Source of the DNA: Vombatus ursinus
Lineage: Eukaryota; Chordata; Mammalia; Diprotodontia; Vombatidae
Length of the DNA stretch: 64,000 nucleotides
Direction: 5' to 3'
Assembly: GCF_900497805.2 (NCBI RefSeq)
Contig: NW_020945064.1
Location: forward strand, 7,763,675-7,827,674
Part shown: one piece after another, positions 10,016 to 19,412 of the stretch
Layout of the letters: each line of letters starts with the position of its first letter
Position numbering within the stretch: the stretch's first letter is position 1
Position numbers and translations under genes: made by a program
Notes under the pieces: model-generated
What the model saw: the letters and a program-made list of their open reading frames with translations, nothing else
The model's database searches: none
Told to the model about the DNA's origin: nothing

Positions 10016-10500
10016 GTCTGTCCAGTGGCGATGCTATAATTACGTCTCTGTGGGTCCTATACGTGAAGTCCCTTGAGAAGCCTTGAGTACAAAGTGCACA
10101 ATACTTTCCATCTCACCAATAAAAATCAAACAGCTCCCCGGCCTCAGAGGCCAGCTCCTGAAGTTCCCAAGAACCACGCTTGGTGACTTGTCTGATGAAG
10201 GCCCCTGGGTTTGTTCCAGACCGTCCTCAAGCCCAGGAGAGAGGGGTGTGTTAGCTCCTTCCCTAGCTGAGTCCTCCCACTCTTTCCAAGAAGCCTGAAG
10301 CATATGATGAGCAGCTATGATGTAACTCTGACATTCTTTCCACTGAGGTTTACAACCAAATAGCCCAACTTGAAGCAACAAAGGAAATGACTGAGTGATA
10401 TCTCTGTGCCAGGAACATGAAAATGAGCAGTTAACCTTAGGGTGCCACAGAGAGGCTGGAGGCCAAGCCCTGGATGATGAGTCAGCAGGCCTGCCCTCCA
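10016..10500. other. unassigned; contains most of the longest frame in the window
   Basis: A 168-codon minus-strand frame spans 10,040-10,546, but its first codons lie over a MIR fragment. The peptide is Ser/Pro/Gln/Trp-rich, without a signal peptide, membrane segment or familiar motif. I do not call it a gene. The underlying DNA is moderately GC-rich and matches no repeat I know. Confidence 0.4.
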
Positions 10501-10575
10501 GGCCCTGGGCTACTGGTAATTGGCTGTGGGAACTTGGGCAGGTCACAACCTCTCTGGGTGAAGATGATGAAGGGG
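10501..10575 (+). mobile_element. MIR SINE fragment
   Basis: 'ctgtgggaacttgggcaggt' followed by 'cacaacctctctgggtgaag' is a MIR core piece. Confidence 0.6.
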
Positions 10576-10685
10576 AGAGGAGGTGTGCTCCAGTATCTCC
10601 GTTAGTCCAAATCTCAGATTGGGATAGGGTCTGGACACTCTCTAGTCTAACCCGTATCTGGAGCCTTTCTATAATATCCCTAACA

Positions 10686-10800
10686 AATGATCAGTCAGTT
10701 AACAAGCATCTATTAAGCACCTACTAGGTGCTGGCACTGTGCTAAGTGGTCCGTGCTCTCAAGGAGCTCACAGTCCAATGGGGATGACGTACAACTAATA
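10686..10800 (-). mobile_element. L2 LINE 3' end
   Basis: 'gtcagttaacaagcatctat' and 'gctctcaaggagctcacagt' are the reversed L2 tail and preceding block. Confidence 0.8.
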
Positions 10801-10844
10801 ATGGACCAACGATAGTAGGAAGGGGTGAGGTTATGAAGGGCTTT

Positions 10845-10975
10845 AAAATAAAAAAAATAACAATAATAACAATTATTATTATAGCTAGCATTTCTATACC
10901 TCTGAAAGGTTTGCAAGGCTCTTCAAAAATCTTCTCTCATCTTATTCTCACAACAACCCTGGGAGGTGAAAGGAG
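10845..10975 (-). mobile_element. MIR/THER1 3' fragment with (AAT)n
   Basis: An 'aataacaataataacaatta' run is followed by 'ggtttgcaaggctcttcaaa' and 'ctcacaacaaccctgggagg', a reversed THER1-type 3' end. Confidence 0.65.
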
Positions 10976-11044
10976 AGGGGCAGGAGATGGGTCAGACTTT
11001 TGTGTCCAAGGTCTATGACAAATGGGAAACTGGTTCATGAATCC

Positions 11045-11245
11045 CACAGAGGAACCTAGGTAGGTAGAGGGCTAGACCTGGAATCAGGAAGAGCCGAGTT
11101 CAAATCCTGTCTCAGACATTTGCTAGCTGTGGATCTCTGGGCAAGTCTTCGCTAGGCCTCAGTCCTCATACCAGAAATGAGAGGGTTAGACTCAACGCCC
11201 TCTATGGTCATTTCCAGCTCTAAATCTATGACTTTATGAAATCAG
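11045..11245 (+). mobile_element. MIR SINE
   Basis: Sense copy from 'gacctggaatcaggaagagc' to the tail 'ttccagctctaaatctatga'. Confidence 0.8.
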
Positions 11246-11387
11246 CAGGGCGAGGTAAATAATATATGCAATGACTATGACAATTTAAATCGAAAAACCA
11301 ACAAAACAATTAAAATACCACCTCATCCCCCCACACACATACTCACACCTATTCTGTAATCTCCAATGGCTCCCTATTACTTCCAGG

Positions 11388-11503
11388 ATTAAAAAAAAAT
11401 GTTTTTTTGAGGTAATTCGGGTTAAGTGACTTGCCCAGGGTCACACAGTTAGTAAGTGTCTGAGGCTGGATTTGAACTCAGGTCCCCCTGACTCCAGGAT
11501 CAG
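11388..11503 (-). mobile_element. WSINE1-like SINE inside the L2, 5' truncated
   Basis: The antisense tail 'aaaaaaaaatgtttttttga' is followed by 'cgggttaagtgacttgccca' and 'gctggatttgaactcaggtc'. L2 sequence resumes at 'aggatcaaatataaaatcta'. A short 'aggat' repeat flanks the copy. Confidence 0.7.
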
Positions 11504-11527
11504 GATCAAATATAAAATCTACTGTTT

Positions 11528-11693
11528 GATTTTTAATTTTTTTTTATTAATTTCTAGGCAATTGGGGTTAAGTGACTTGCCCCAGGTCACACAGCTGGCA
11601 AGTGTCAAGTGTTTGGTCTGGGATTGGATTTGAACTCAGGTCCTCCTGACTTCAGGGCCGGTGCTCTATCCACTGCGCCACCTAGCTACCCCT
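11528..11693 (-). mobile_element. WSINE1-like SINE inside the L2, full length
   Basis: The antisense element runs from 'attaatttctaggcaattgg' to 'ccactgcgccacctagctac'. Similar flanks 'actgtttgattttt' and 'agtgtttggttttt' look like a target-site duplication with later changes. The 'caagtgtcaagtgtttggtc' stretch is a short internal duplication also present in the 16.8-kb copy. Confidence 0.8.
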
Positions 11694-12279
11694 AGTGTTT
11701 GGTTTTTAAAGCCCTTCTCCACTTGGCCCCTTTCCACCTTTTCAATCCTCTCCTCTCCTTACTCTACAATCCAGCTACACTGGATTCTTTGCTGTTCCTT
11801 GAACAATACATTCCACCCCCACCTCCATGTCTTTGTACTGGCTCTCCTCCCTGCCTGGAATGCCATCCCTTCTCACCTCTGCTTCTCTGCTTCTTTCAAG
11901 CTTAAATCCCCCCTTCTGTAGAAGGCTTTTCCCATTCCCCTCTCCCCTACCCCCAGCCCAGCATCATCTTCCCTCTGAGATTACCTCTCATTTATGCTGT
12001 GTGCATCTTGTATGTACACAGTTGTTTGCATGTGTGTGTATCCCTTATTAGAATGTGAGATCCCTGAGGGCAGGGACCATGACCTTGCTTTTCTCTGTAT
12101 CCCTAGTTCTTAGCTCAATGTCTGGTAATAGTAAGTGCTTAATAATTGCTTGTTGATTGATTGATTAAAGCAATATGTTGAGAAATTATCATGATTAAGC
12201 TTTGCCACAAAGAAAAGGTCTGAGAAGATAGCTCTCCCCTCCCTCCAATCACCACTTGCTCAGAGGAAGGGGAGCAATG

Positions 12280-12455
12280 GGTGCAGAACACTGCAGATGT
12301 CAAACATTTCCAATGTGTTGGTTAGTTTTGCTAAACCATCATTTCCCCCTCTTTTTTTTTAGTCTTTGTTGTAAGGGATGGGAGGTAGAGGGAAGAGAGA
12401 TAAAAAGGGAAATGCAAGTGATATAAAAGCAAAAGATATCAGCAAAATGGGCTTA
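12280..12455 (+). mobile_element. L1-type 3' UTR fragment
   Basis: 'cattt' + 'ccaatgtgttggttagtttt' and 'gcaagtgatataaaagcaaa' resemble the 3' UTR of the 9.2-kb L1 copy, which has '..taatataaaaacaaaa..' near its end. No coding part is present. Family placement is tentative. Confidence 0.5.
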
Positions 12456-12572
12456 AATATAGAAAATTTATGAGATGGAAATTGGAAGTCTGCCCTGTTC
12501 TATCATTCTGTTTTGTCTTAGTTCTCCTGAGTATTATGGAGGGCTGGTGCCTGCCCTGCCTTCCTCCACCCC

Positions 12573-12665
12573 AGTCTCAGTCTCAGTCTCTCTCTCTCTC
12601 TCTCTCTCTGTGTCTGTCTCTCTGTGTCTGTCTCTCTCTGTCTCTCTCTCTGTGTCTCTCTCTCA
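12573..12665 (+). repeat. (CT)n/(CTGT)n microsatellite
   Basis: Pyrimidine-rich repeats of 'tctctctctc' alternating with 'tgtgtctgtctc'. The Ser/Leu-rich frames across it are artefacts of the repeat. Confidence 0.95.
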
Positions 12666-12721
12666 CTTAAACTCTATCCACTTCACAGACTCTCAATGGA
12701 CAACCAGTTCTTTAAAACTTT

Positions 12722-12968
12722 TAAGGCAGTAGATAGAGTGCTGGGCTTGGAATCAGGAAGACTCCTCTCCCTGAGTTCAAATCTGACCTCAGACACTTAC
12801 TAGCTGTGTGACCCTGGACAAGTCCCTTAACCCTGTTTGCCTCAGTTTCCTCATCTGTAAAATGAATTGGAGAAGGAAATGGCAAACCGCCCTAGTATCT
12901 TTGCCAAGAAAACCTCAAATGAGGTCAAGAAGAGCTGGACAGGGCTGAAAATGATTTAACAGCAACAA
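12722..12968 (+). mobile_element. MAR1-type CORE-SINE
   Basis: Head 'aaggcagtagatagagtgct', B-box-like 'ctgagttcaaatctgacctc', core 'tggacaagtcccttaaccct', then the MAR1-specific 'ggagaaggaaatggcaaacc' and 'tctttgccaagaaaacctca', and an RTE/BovB-like end finishing in 'aacagcaacaa'. RTE enzymes are thought to mobilise this family. Confidence 0.9.
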
Positions 12969-13289
12969 TCTTTTGTTTGCATACCCCTCCCCTAAATCAG
13001 TGATTGATCCCTTGTTTGAAAAAAAACAAGTTAAAAAATGGTTTAGCAGAAATAGCCGATATATCAGCTGAGTCTGATAACGTCTGCAGCGGTCTCCACC
13101 CCTAGTCCCCCACCTCTACAAAGAAAGGAGGGAGCTGCAGTTTCTCATCTTGTCTTTGAAGCCCAATTCGGTCATTATAATTATATAGCATTCCAGTTTT
13201 TTTCTTCTTTCCATTTAAATCGTTGTAATCTCTGTGCATATTGTTTTCCTGGTTTGGCTTCACTCTGCGTCAGTTTGTAGGCAGTCAGT
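12969..13289. other. unassigned
   Basis: Apart from an A-run near 13,020, I recognise no repeat or gene between the MAR1 and the L2. Confidence 0.45.
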
Positions 13290-14743
13290 GCTGCTGAAGG
13301 TCCTAGGCCTAGACAAGCCCTCTGTACTCTTCTTAACCCCTTACACTCCGGCTTCTGAACTCATCACCCCCCAAACTGCTCTCTCCAAAGTTGCCAATGA
13401 CCTCTTAGTCACCCGATCCAATGACCTTTCTCATTCCTCATTCTCCTTAACCTCTCTGCACCCTTTGACACTATCGTTCACCCCCTCCTCCTTGAGACTC
13501 TCCTCACCCTAGGTTTTTAGGACATGTCTCTCTCCCGGTTCTCCTCCTACTTCTCTGATGGCTCCTTCTCAGTCTCCTTGGCTGGATCCTCCCACAGATC
13601 CCACCCTCTAACTGTAGGTGACTGTCAGGGTTCTGTCCTGGGTCCTCTTCTCTTTCCCTTTTATATTATTTCAGTTGGTCATCTCATCAGCTCCCACTGA
13701 TTCAATCATAATTTTTATGCTGATGATTCTCAAATCTGCCTTTCCTACCCCAATCTCTCTACTGACCTCCAATTTCACGCCTCCACATGCCTTTCAGACG
13801 TCTCAAACTGGATGCTCAGTAGACATTTTAAACTCAATACGTACAAGACTGAATTCATTGTCTTTCCCCCTAATTCCTCTCCACTTTCCACCTTCCTTGT
13901 TATTGTAGAGGGCAACACGGTTCGTCCTGTCCTTCAGACTCACAGCCTAGAAGTCCCCCTGGACTCCTTGCTCTTTTACCCCTAGCACCCCACCTTCATC
14001 TAAACTGTTGCCATGGCTTATTGATTTCATTTTTGTAGCATCTCTCGAATACACCCCTTCTCTCCTCTGACACTGCCGCCACTCCCCTGGTAAAAGTCCT
14101 CATGACCTCATGCCTGGATTATTGCAATAGCTTCTGCCTGACACAAGTTATCTCCCCACTCCAATTCATCCTCTATTCAGCCACCAAAGTGAAGTTTTGA
14201 TCATGTCACCACCCTCCCCTCCCACTCAATAAACTCCAGTGGGTCTATATTTCCTCCAGAGCCAAACACAAAATCATCCTCTTGGCATTCACACCCCCTC
14301 CTACCTTTCCAGGCTTCCTTCACCTTTCTCTCTGCCACCTACTCTTTTATCCAGTAACATTGGCCTCCTGGCTGTTCCACAAACAAGACCCTCCATCTCG
14401 TGGCTCTGGGCATTTTCTCTGACTGTCTCCCATGCCTGGAATTCTCTCCCTCCTCATCTTCATCTACTGACTTCCTTGGGTTTCCTTGAGTCCCAAATAA
14501 AATCCATCTTTTATAGGAAACCTTTCTCTCTATCCTCTTAATTCTATTGCTTTTCCTCTGTTAATTATTTCCTATTTATCCTACATGTAGCTTGTTTGTA
14601 CATGTTTGTTTGTTTGTCTCACCCATTAGACTGTGAGCTCTTTGAGGGCAGGGACTGTCTTTTGCCTCTTTTTTGTCTCCACAGCACTTAGCACAGTGCG
14701 TGGCACACAGCAGGTACTTAATAAATGTTTATTTATTGATATC
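13290..14743 (+). mobile_element. L2 LINE, longest copy (about 1.45 kb; RT domain to 3' tail)
   Basis: The ORF2 text can be read in pieces: '[14 protein letters not shown]' (GVPQGSVLGP box) near 13,623-13,664, 'FYADDSQICLSYP' (catalytic YADD intact) near 13,715, and 'HFKLNTYKTEF' near 13,827-13,859. It continues through 'cctcctggctgttccac' to the tail 'cttagcacagtgcgtggcac' and 'gtacttaataaatgtttatt'. Several frame changes and stops separate the pieces, so it is inactive. It is the best L2 reference copy in the window. Confidence 0.9.
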
Positions 14744-14929
14744 CCTCCAATGGGAGCCCCATTTCAGCAGATCCTTCCAGGGAGGGGGGCAAGGGAAGAG
14801 GAGAAACCTGGAATTCATGCCCTAGCCTAGTTCTGGGTGTGTGTTGGGGGGATCTAGGCTGACTACTTTACTTCCACTAACCTTGGGGCTCTTTAAAGGA
14901 TATTGGACAAGGAGGGGGCAGGAGAGGGG
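14744..14929. other. unassigned
   Basis: G-rich stretches ('ggggggcaagggaagaggag', 'gggtgtgtgttggggggatc'). No gene or known repeat. Confidence 0.45.
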
Positions 14930-15090
14930 AAGAGAATAAGCATTTATATAGTGCCTACTATGTGCTAAACACTTTACAATTATGATCTCATTTGATCATC
15001 ACAACTCTGGGAGGTAAATGCTATTATTATTTCCATTTTACAAATGAAGAAACTAAGGCAGAGAAAAGTGACTTACCCAAGGTCATGACA
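14930..15090 (-). mobile_element. MIR/THER1-type SINE
   Basis: 'aagcatttatatagtgccta', 'tgatctcatttgatcatcac' and 'gaagaaactaaggcagagaa' in antisense order. Confidence 0.8.
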
Positions 15091-15094
15091 GTGA

Positions 15095-15420
15095 ACATCA
15101 GAGTTAAGTCAACACAGCATGTATTAATCCCTTAATGGGTTACAGGCACAAGGGCTGTGGATACTCAGAAAGTCAGAAGACAGTCTCTGCTGTCCAGGAG
15201 ACCACAGTCTAGTGAGGGAGCCAAAAAGCAAACAAATATGTACAAACGAGATAGACACAGGATAAATTGGGGGTAACTTCAGGGGGAAGGCACTCGTCTT
15301 TATGGGGGCTAAGAGAGGCTTCTTGCAGAAGGTGAGATTTTAGCTGAGACTTGAGGGAAGCCGGGGAAGCCACAAGGAGGAGAGGGGAGAATGGAGTCAT
15401 TTCCAAGGTTGTGTTACTGT
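15095..15420 (-). mobile_element. L2 LINE 3' part
   Basis: Reversed L2: 'gtctctgctgtccaggagac', 'caaacaaatatgtacaaacg', 'gcttcttgcagaaggtgaga', 'ttagctgagacttgagggaa'. The reverse-strand frame contains SPLLLVASPASLKSQLKSHL, the usual L2 C-terminal wording. Confidence 0.8.
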
Positions 15421-16129
15421 AGGAGGATCACATAGAGAGCCATCCACCCAGTGACTAATGGACTGGGAAAGAAGAGAAGAGATGTTAGTTATTCATTCCC
15501 ATGGTATTTGACTGGCCCAGCAAAGGGGTCCACACACACATACACACACACGCACAAAACATCTCATCAGGGATGTTTCCCAAGTTCTCCCCAAATAGAC
15601 GTCTTCAGACTCTTGCAGTAACCACCCTCCCTCTGTGGTCCATTCTAACCAAATTCTCCACCATGACATTGTTCCGAAATGGCATAATCCAGAGATTCGA
15701 CCACAGAGTTCTTGGCCCCCGGACCGAAACCTGACACACTTAATACCTAATAGGAACTTGTACTTTGAATATTGTTTTCCTATGAGTCATTTTCCATCCC
15801 CCTCTCTGTCTGTCTGTCTGCCTATCAAAAATGCATTTTTGTTTACTTATGCAAGCTGTTCTTGGTGGCTTTGCTCATAGCCATAACCAAAGTAAAGAGG
15901 GAGAAAAGAAAGAGAGAAAAACCTCCATGCCCACCACCAAATGTGCTAGGGAGACAGCTGTAACTGAAGCCATATGCTTACATTGATAACCTCAAGCCCT
16001 GAAGGCCTCAGGCGGTCATGCCAAGCACCACATTCCCTTATGTTGCCTTATGGGAGGAAAAGGGGGGCTTCTTCTATTTTTCTGTCCCTGCTGCCGAAGG
16101 AGCTACACAGTATCTCTGGTACGAAGGGA
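15421..16129. other. unassigned, with a short (CA)n
   Basis: A (CA)n-like run lies at 15,532-15,556. Several overlapping plus-strand frames of 60-80 codons (15,501-15,963) show no family resemblance. Nothing else is recognised. Confidence 0.45.
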
Positions 16130-16360
16130 AGAGGAACCAATTTGGCGTTAGAGGACCTGAATGAGAATCTCAGCTTTGTGACATACTACCTGTGTTTCCT
16201 TAGACAAATCACTTCACGTCTCCATGAAGCCTCAACATCCTCATCTGTAAAATGGACTAGATCCCCTTTGAGATCCTTCTCAACTCTAAGTGTATGAGCC
16301 TGTGATCTAAGATTAGATTATCTCTAAGACTCATTCCAGCTCTAAACCTACCTTCTGTCA
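16130..16360 (+). mobile_element. MIR SINE
   Basis: 'gagaatctcagctttgtgac', 'acaaatcacttcacgtctcc', 'tcatctgtaaaatggactag', with a repeated tail 'attccagctctaaacctacc'. Confidence 0.75.
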
Positions 16361-16519
16361 TAGAGGATGGTGAGTCCCTCTCCTTGAAAAGGAGAATTTC
16401 TACAATGGGAGCCCCATCCCCAATGAAATCAAAAGTCCAGAAAATAACTCCTTGTCAATCCAGAGTGTGCTCGGGACTTCTGTGAGGTTTTCTTAACAAG
16501 GTTGACTCCTTGGTAGCAT

Positions 16520-16690
16520 GCTGAGATCTGGAAGGGATCTTAGGGGGTCAACATCCATATTTTACAGATGAGGAAACTGAGGCCTAGAGAAATTAAGTAA
16601 CTCATTCAGGGTCATAGAGCCAGAATGTGTCTGGAGTGAGACGCAATTCTAGGACTTCCAGCACTCTACCCACTGGACAACACTGCCTTT
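16520..16690 (-). mobile_element. MIR SINE
   Basis: 'tctggaagggatcttagggg', 'acagatgaggaaactgaggc', 'agtaactcattcagggtcat'. Confidence 0.8.
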
Positions 16691-16726
16691 CAAACTTGCC
16701 CTAACCCGGGCATTGCGAGTCCTTTA

Positions 16727-16881
16727 TTTTTATTTTTTATTTTTAGGCAATTGGGGTTAAGTGACTTGCCCAGAGTCACACAGATAGTAAGTGTCAAGTG
16801 TTTGGTCTGAGGCTGGATTTGAACTCAGGTCCTCCTGACTTCAGGGCTGGTGCTCTACCCACTGCACCACCTAGCTGCCCC
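16727..16881 (-). mobile_element. WSINE1-like SINE with target-site duplication
   Basis: Antisense copy from 'ttttaggcaattggggttaa' to 'caccacctagctgcccc'. It is flanked by 'cattgcgagtccttta' (16,711-16,726) and 'cattgctagtccttta' (16,882-16,897), a 16-bp duplication with one mismatch. This fixes the boundaries and shows a complete retrotransposition event. Confidence 0.9.
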
Positions 16882-16943
16882 CATTGCTAGTCCTTTAACA
16901 TCCCATTTGAGGATGAGTGATTGTTGCATATGCTTGAGCTAGC

Positions 16944-17072
16944 CAGGGATGGGGAACCTGCAGCCTCAAGGCCACATGTGGCCCTTTAGGTCCTCAAGTG
17001 CATCCCTTCGGTCAAAGAGCTGCACCTGAGGACCTCGAGGGCCACATGTAGCCTCAGGTTCCCCACCCCTTG
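16944..17072. mobile_element. palindromic hAT-like MITE, about 129 bp
   Basis: It opens 'cagggatggggaacctgcag' and closes 'aggttccccaccccttg', with 'gccacatgtggccctttagg' mirrored by 'cctcgagggccacatgtagc'. The whole element is close to one imperfect hairpin. A second copy lies at 62,698. The hAT assignment rests on the end sequence only. Confidence 0.75.
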
Positions 17073-17689
17073 GATCTGCCCTTATGTGTGATACAGGGAG
17101 ATCAAAGCTGGGAGGTACAAAAGAGTTTGGTCAGTCGCCCCCAGACTGGGTTCTCTGGAGGGACCCACCAATGGACCATGAGTTCCAGGGACCCGTATGT
17201 CCCCAGGAGAGAAGGGAACCACACAGACCCAGAGAAGCCAGCAGATGGAGAGAACAGACGCACTTCTAAATACCACTGGGAACTACAGAGAATTAAGCCA
17301 GGAGCAGGAGAAACACTGGGTTCAGCAATAGCGGAATCCCTAGATGAGTGGAGTGGTCCTGGACATGAGTCCTGGGCCGCTGGGGAGCTGCAGCCTAGGA
17401 CTGTTAAGAGATAGAATCATGGTGGGCAGGAGCCAGCTGGACCCTGCTTTCCTAGGTGCATTGTGCACATCTGGGGCGAGGGCTCAAGGCCTCAGTGCCC
17501 CCGAGTGCTTTGCCCTTTGGGGGATCCACTCTAGAGCACTATAAGAAGAGAGGACTGTAGAGGCCCCTTGGATGGGCCTCAGCCACTCTCACTTCACTCC
17601 CACACCAACTCGCTCTCCAGACTTTTTTCTGCCTCCTTGCCAGCGGCAGAGTCCTTTGAGGGTATCCTTCCTCCTCCCTTCCACCGGCT
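17073..17689. other. unassigned, relatively GC-rich
   Basis: About 600 bases match no repeat I know. A TATA-like 'actataagaagag' lies at 17,538-17,550, but there is no first exon or CpG cluster I can defend. A 114-codon plus-strand frame (17,070-17,414) starts inside the MITE end and has no recognisable domain. Confidence 0.4.
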
Positions 17690-17812
17690 CTCCTTTACTC
17701 ATCTGTAAAATGGGGGTAATAATAGCATCAACCCCCTAGGATGGTTGTGAGACAGTATTTGTAAAGTGCTTTCAAACCTTAAAACGCTATATAAATGCTA
17801 GCTAGCTAGAAC
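17690..17812 (+). mobile_element. THER1-type SINE 3' half
   Basis: 'ctcatctgtaaaatgggggt', 'gatggttgtgagacagtatt' and 'cgctatataaatgctagcta'. Confidence 0.8.
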
Positions 17813-17822
17813 GGAGCTCTTT

Positions 17823-18083
17823 AATACAGTGTAGCTAAGTGGCGCCATATTGCACAGAGTACTGGGCCTGGTGTTGGGAAGACCTGAGTTCAAATCCAGC
17901 CTCAGATACTTACTAGTTGTGTGAACCTGGGCAAGTCACTTAACCCTGCTTTGTCTCAGTTTCTTCATATGTCAAATGATCTGAAAAAGGAAATGGCAAA
18001 CTACTCCAGAATCTCTGCCAAGGAAACTCCAAATGGGGTCACAAAGAATCAGACACAACTGAAAACGACTGAATAACACCACA
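17823..18083 (+). mobile_element. MAR1-type CORE-SINE, full length
   Basis: Head 'gtgtagctaagtggcgccat', 'ctgagttcaaatccagcctc', 'gaaaaaggaaatggcaaact', 'aatggggtcacaaagaatca' and an end of the type 'actgaaaacgactgaataac'. Confidence 0.9.
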
Positions 18084-18250
18084 GTGGAAAGAGAACTGGA
18101 TTTGGAGTCAGAGAACCTGCATTCAAATCCTGACTCTGCCGCTTCTTTGCTACCTGTCTAATTTTACATCTTCACCTCTTTGGGCCTTATTTTCCTGATC
18201 TGTAAAGCGAGAGTCTAACTAAATGACCTCTTAGGTCTTCTAGCCAGCTA
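18084..18250 (+). mobile_element. MIR SINE
   Basis: 'ggatttggagtcagagaacc', 'ttcaaatcctgactctgccg', and the tail 'actaaatgacctcttaggtc'. Confidence 0.8.
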
Positions 18251-18284
18251 GAAGATAGCCGTGTTTATCCAGTCTCCCATTACC

Positions 18285-18470
18285 TCTCCAAAAATCAATC
18301 AATCAACAAGGATTTATTGAACTCTCCTGTGTGTCCTGGAATATGGTCTTGGACGAGGCACTAGACGTACAAAGACAGAGATAAAACAGTCCCTGCCCTC
18401 AAGGAACTTACGTTCTAGCAGGGAGATGACATGTACATCTATAGATACATACAAAATAAACTGTCTGTTG
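18285..18470 (-). mobile_element. L2 LINE 3' end
   Basis: Starts 'aatcaatcaatcaacaagga' (the reversed L2 terminal repeat) and continues 'gtccctgccctcaaggaact'. Confidence 0.85.
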
Positions 18471-18479
18471 AGTTCTAGT

Positions 18480-18605
18480 GGTGTTAGGAGATCATGTGAT
18501 TGGAGAATCGGGGTACCTTGATTCTATTCCCAGCTTGGTCACTAATTCACCGTGTGACTTTTGCTAGACAGTTAAGGACCTTGGGTTCCTCATCTTTAAA
18601 AAGAA
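18480..18605 (+). mobile_element. MIR SINE fragment
   Basis: 'gattctattcccagcttggt' and 'gttcctcatctttaaaaaga' mark a diverged sense MIR. Confidence 0.55.
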
Positions 18606-18609
18606 ATGT

Positions 18610-18850
18610 GTCCATAGAAGCACGGAACAGAAGCCGCCTCTGTGGTCAGAGGGCCTGGGTTTGAATCTCTCTTCTGGCAATTACTACCTGTATGACCTTG
18701 GGACAGTCACTGAGCTTCCCCTTCCTGCAAAATGAGAGGGTTGGACTATATGACCTCTACTGGCCTGCCCAGGTCTAGAGCTGGAATTCTATCAGATCTG
18801 TCAGGTCCTTTCCAGCCCTAAAACTTTGTTAAGATGCTATTCAGTATATC
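18610..18850 (+). mobile_element. MIR SINE
   Basis: 'gggcctgggtttgaatctct', 'gaccttgggacagtcactga', 'aaaatgagagggttggacta', and the tail 'ctttccagccctaaaacttt'. Confidence 0.8.
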
Positions 18851-18854
18851 AAAC

Positions 18855-18962
18855 TTAACAGTTAGTCAAATCCTCCTCGTCTATTATCTTATTTGATGGC
18901 CCCTCCTACCAAGAACATGAGGTAAATAGTATAAATATTATCTCCATTTTACAGATGACGGA
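18855..18962 (-). mobile_element. MIR/THER1 fragment
   Basis: 'tattatcttatttgatggcc' and 'tatctccattttacagatga' in antisense. Confidence 0.65.
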
Positions 18963-18967
18963 CCTTC

Positions 18968-19088
18968 CAAAATAGATTGTAAATTCCTTGAGGGTAGGGA
19001 TTGCTTCATTGTTTTTTGTATCCCTAGGGCTAAGCATGGTGCCTGGCATACAGTGGGTGTTTAATAAATGCTTGTTGATTGATTGATA
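18968..19088 (+). mobile_element. L2 LINE 3' end
   Basis: 'ttccttgagggtagggattg', 'ggtgcctggcatacagtggg' and the intact terminal 'cttgttgattgattgat'. Confidence 0.9.
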
Positions 19089-19290
19089 GTGTGAAGGTAA
19101 CCTTGGCTTTTTAAAGGTTATGCTGTTGGAACATAAGTTCTTGTAGGTTCTACCAGGCTGGAAAGGCTCTTGTGATAGACATGTCCATTGTCTCAGGACA
19201 AGCTGCTAGTGCCTGTCTTCCTGCCAAGGCCTCCTTCTTCCCCGCTTCAAAATTTCTTGTCTTTATTTTTTTATATTTGCATATATGTAT
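19089..19290. other. unassigned
   Basis: No known repeat or coding signal between two L2 tails. Confidence 0.4.
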
Positions 19291-19412
19291 ATGTTGTCTT
19301 CGTGATAGGACGTAAGTTCACTGAGGGTAGGGACTGTTTCATTTCTTTGTATCCCCAGCTAAGCACAGTGCCATAAGCCATGGAACATGGTAGAGATTTA
19401 ATAAATCCTTGT
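19291..19412 (+). mobile_element. L2 LINE 3' end
   Basis: 'gttcactgagggtagggact', 'ttctttgtatccccagctaa' and a terminal 'taataaatccttgtggattg'. Confidence 0.85.

Larger units (their letters stand above)
11345..12166 (+). mobile_element. L2 LINE 3' part, split by two SINEs
   Basis: The L2 text runs 'tccaatggctccctattact', 'tccacttggcccctttccac', 'ctggaatgccatcccttctc', 'aagcttaaatccccccttct', 'tagaatgtgagatccctgag' and ends 'cttgttgattgattgat'. The first 350 bases are interrupted by two antisense SINEs, so L2 is the older layer. No usable reading frame remains. Confidence 0.85.

Noticed and set aside
10040-10546. 168-codon minus-strand frame, the longest in the window
   Set aside because: It starts in a MIR fragment, shows no domain or signal, and has no neighbouring exon-like frame or defensible splice sites. 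Frames of this length are expected by chance in 64 kb of GC-richer patches.
17538-17550. TATA box of a host promoter
   Set aside because: A single short AT match without supporting initiator, CpG or downstream exon evidence. Kept only as a low-interest observation.
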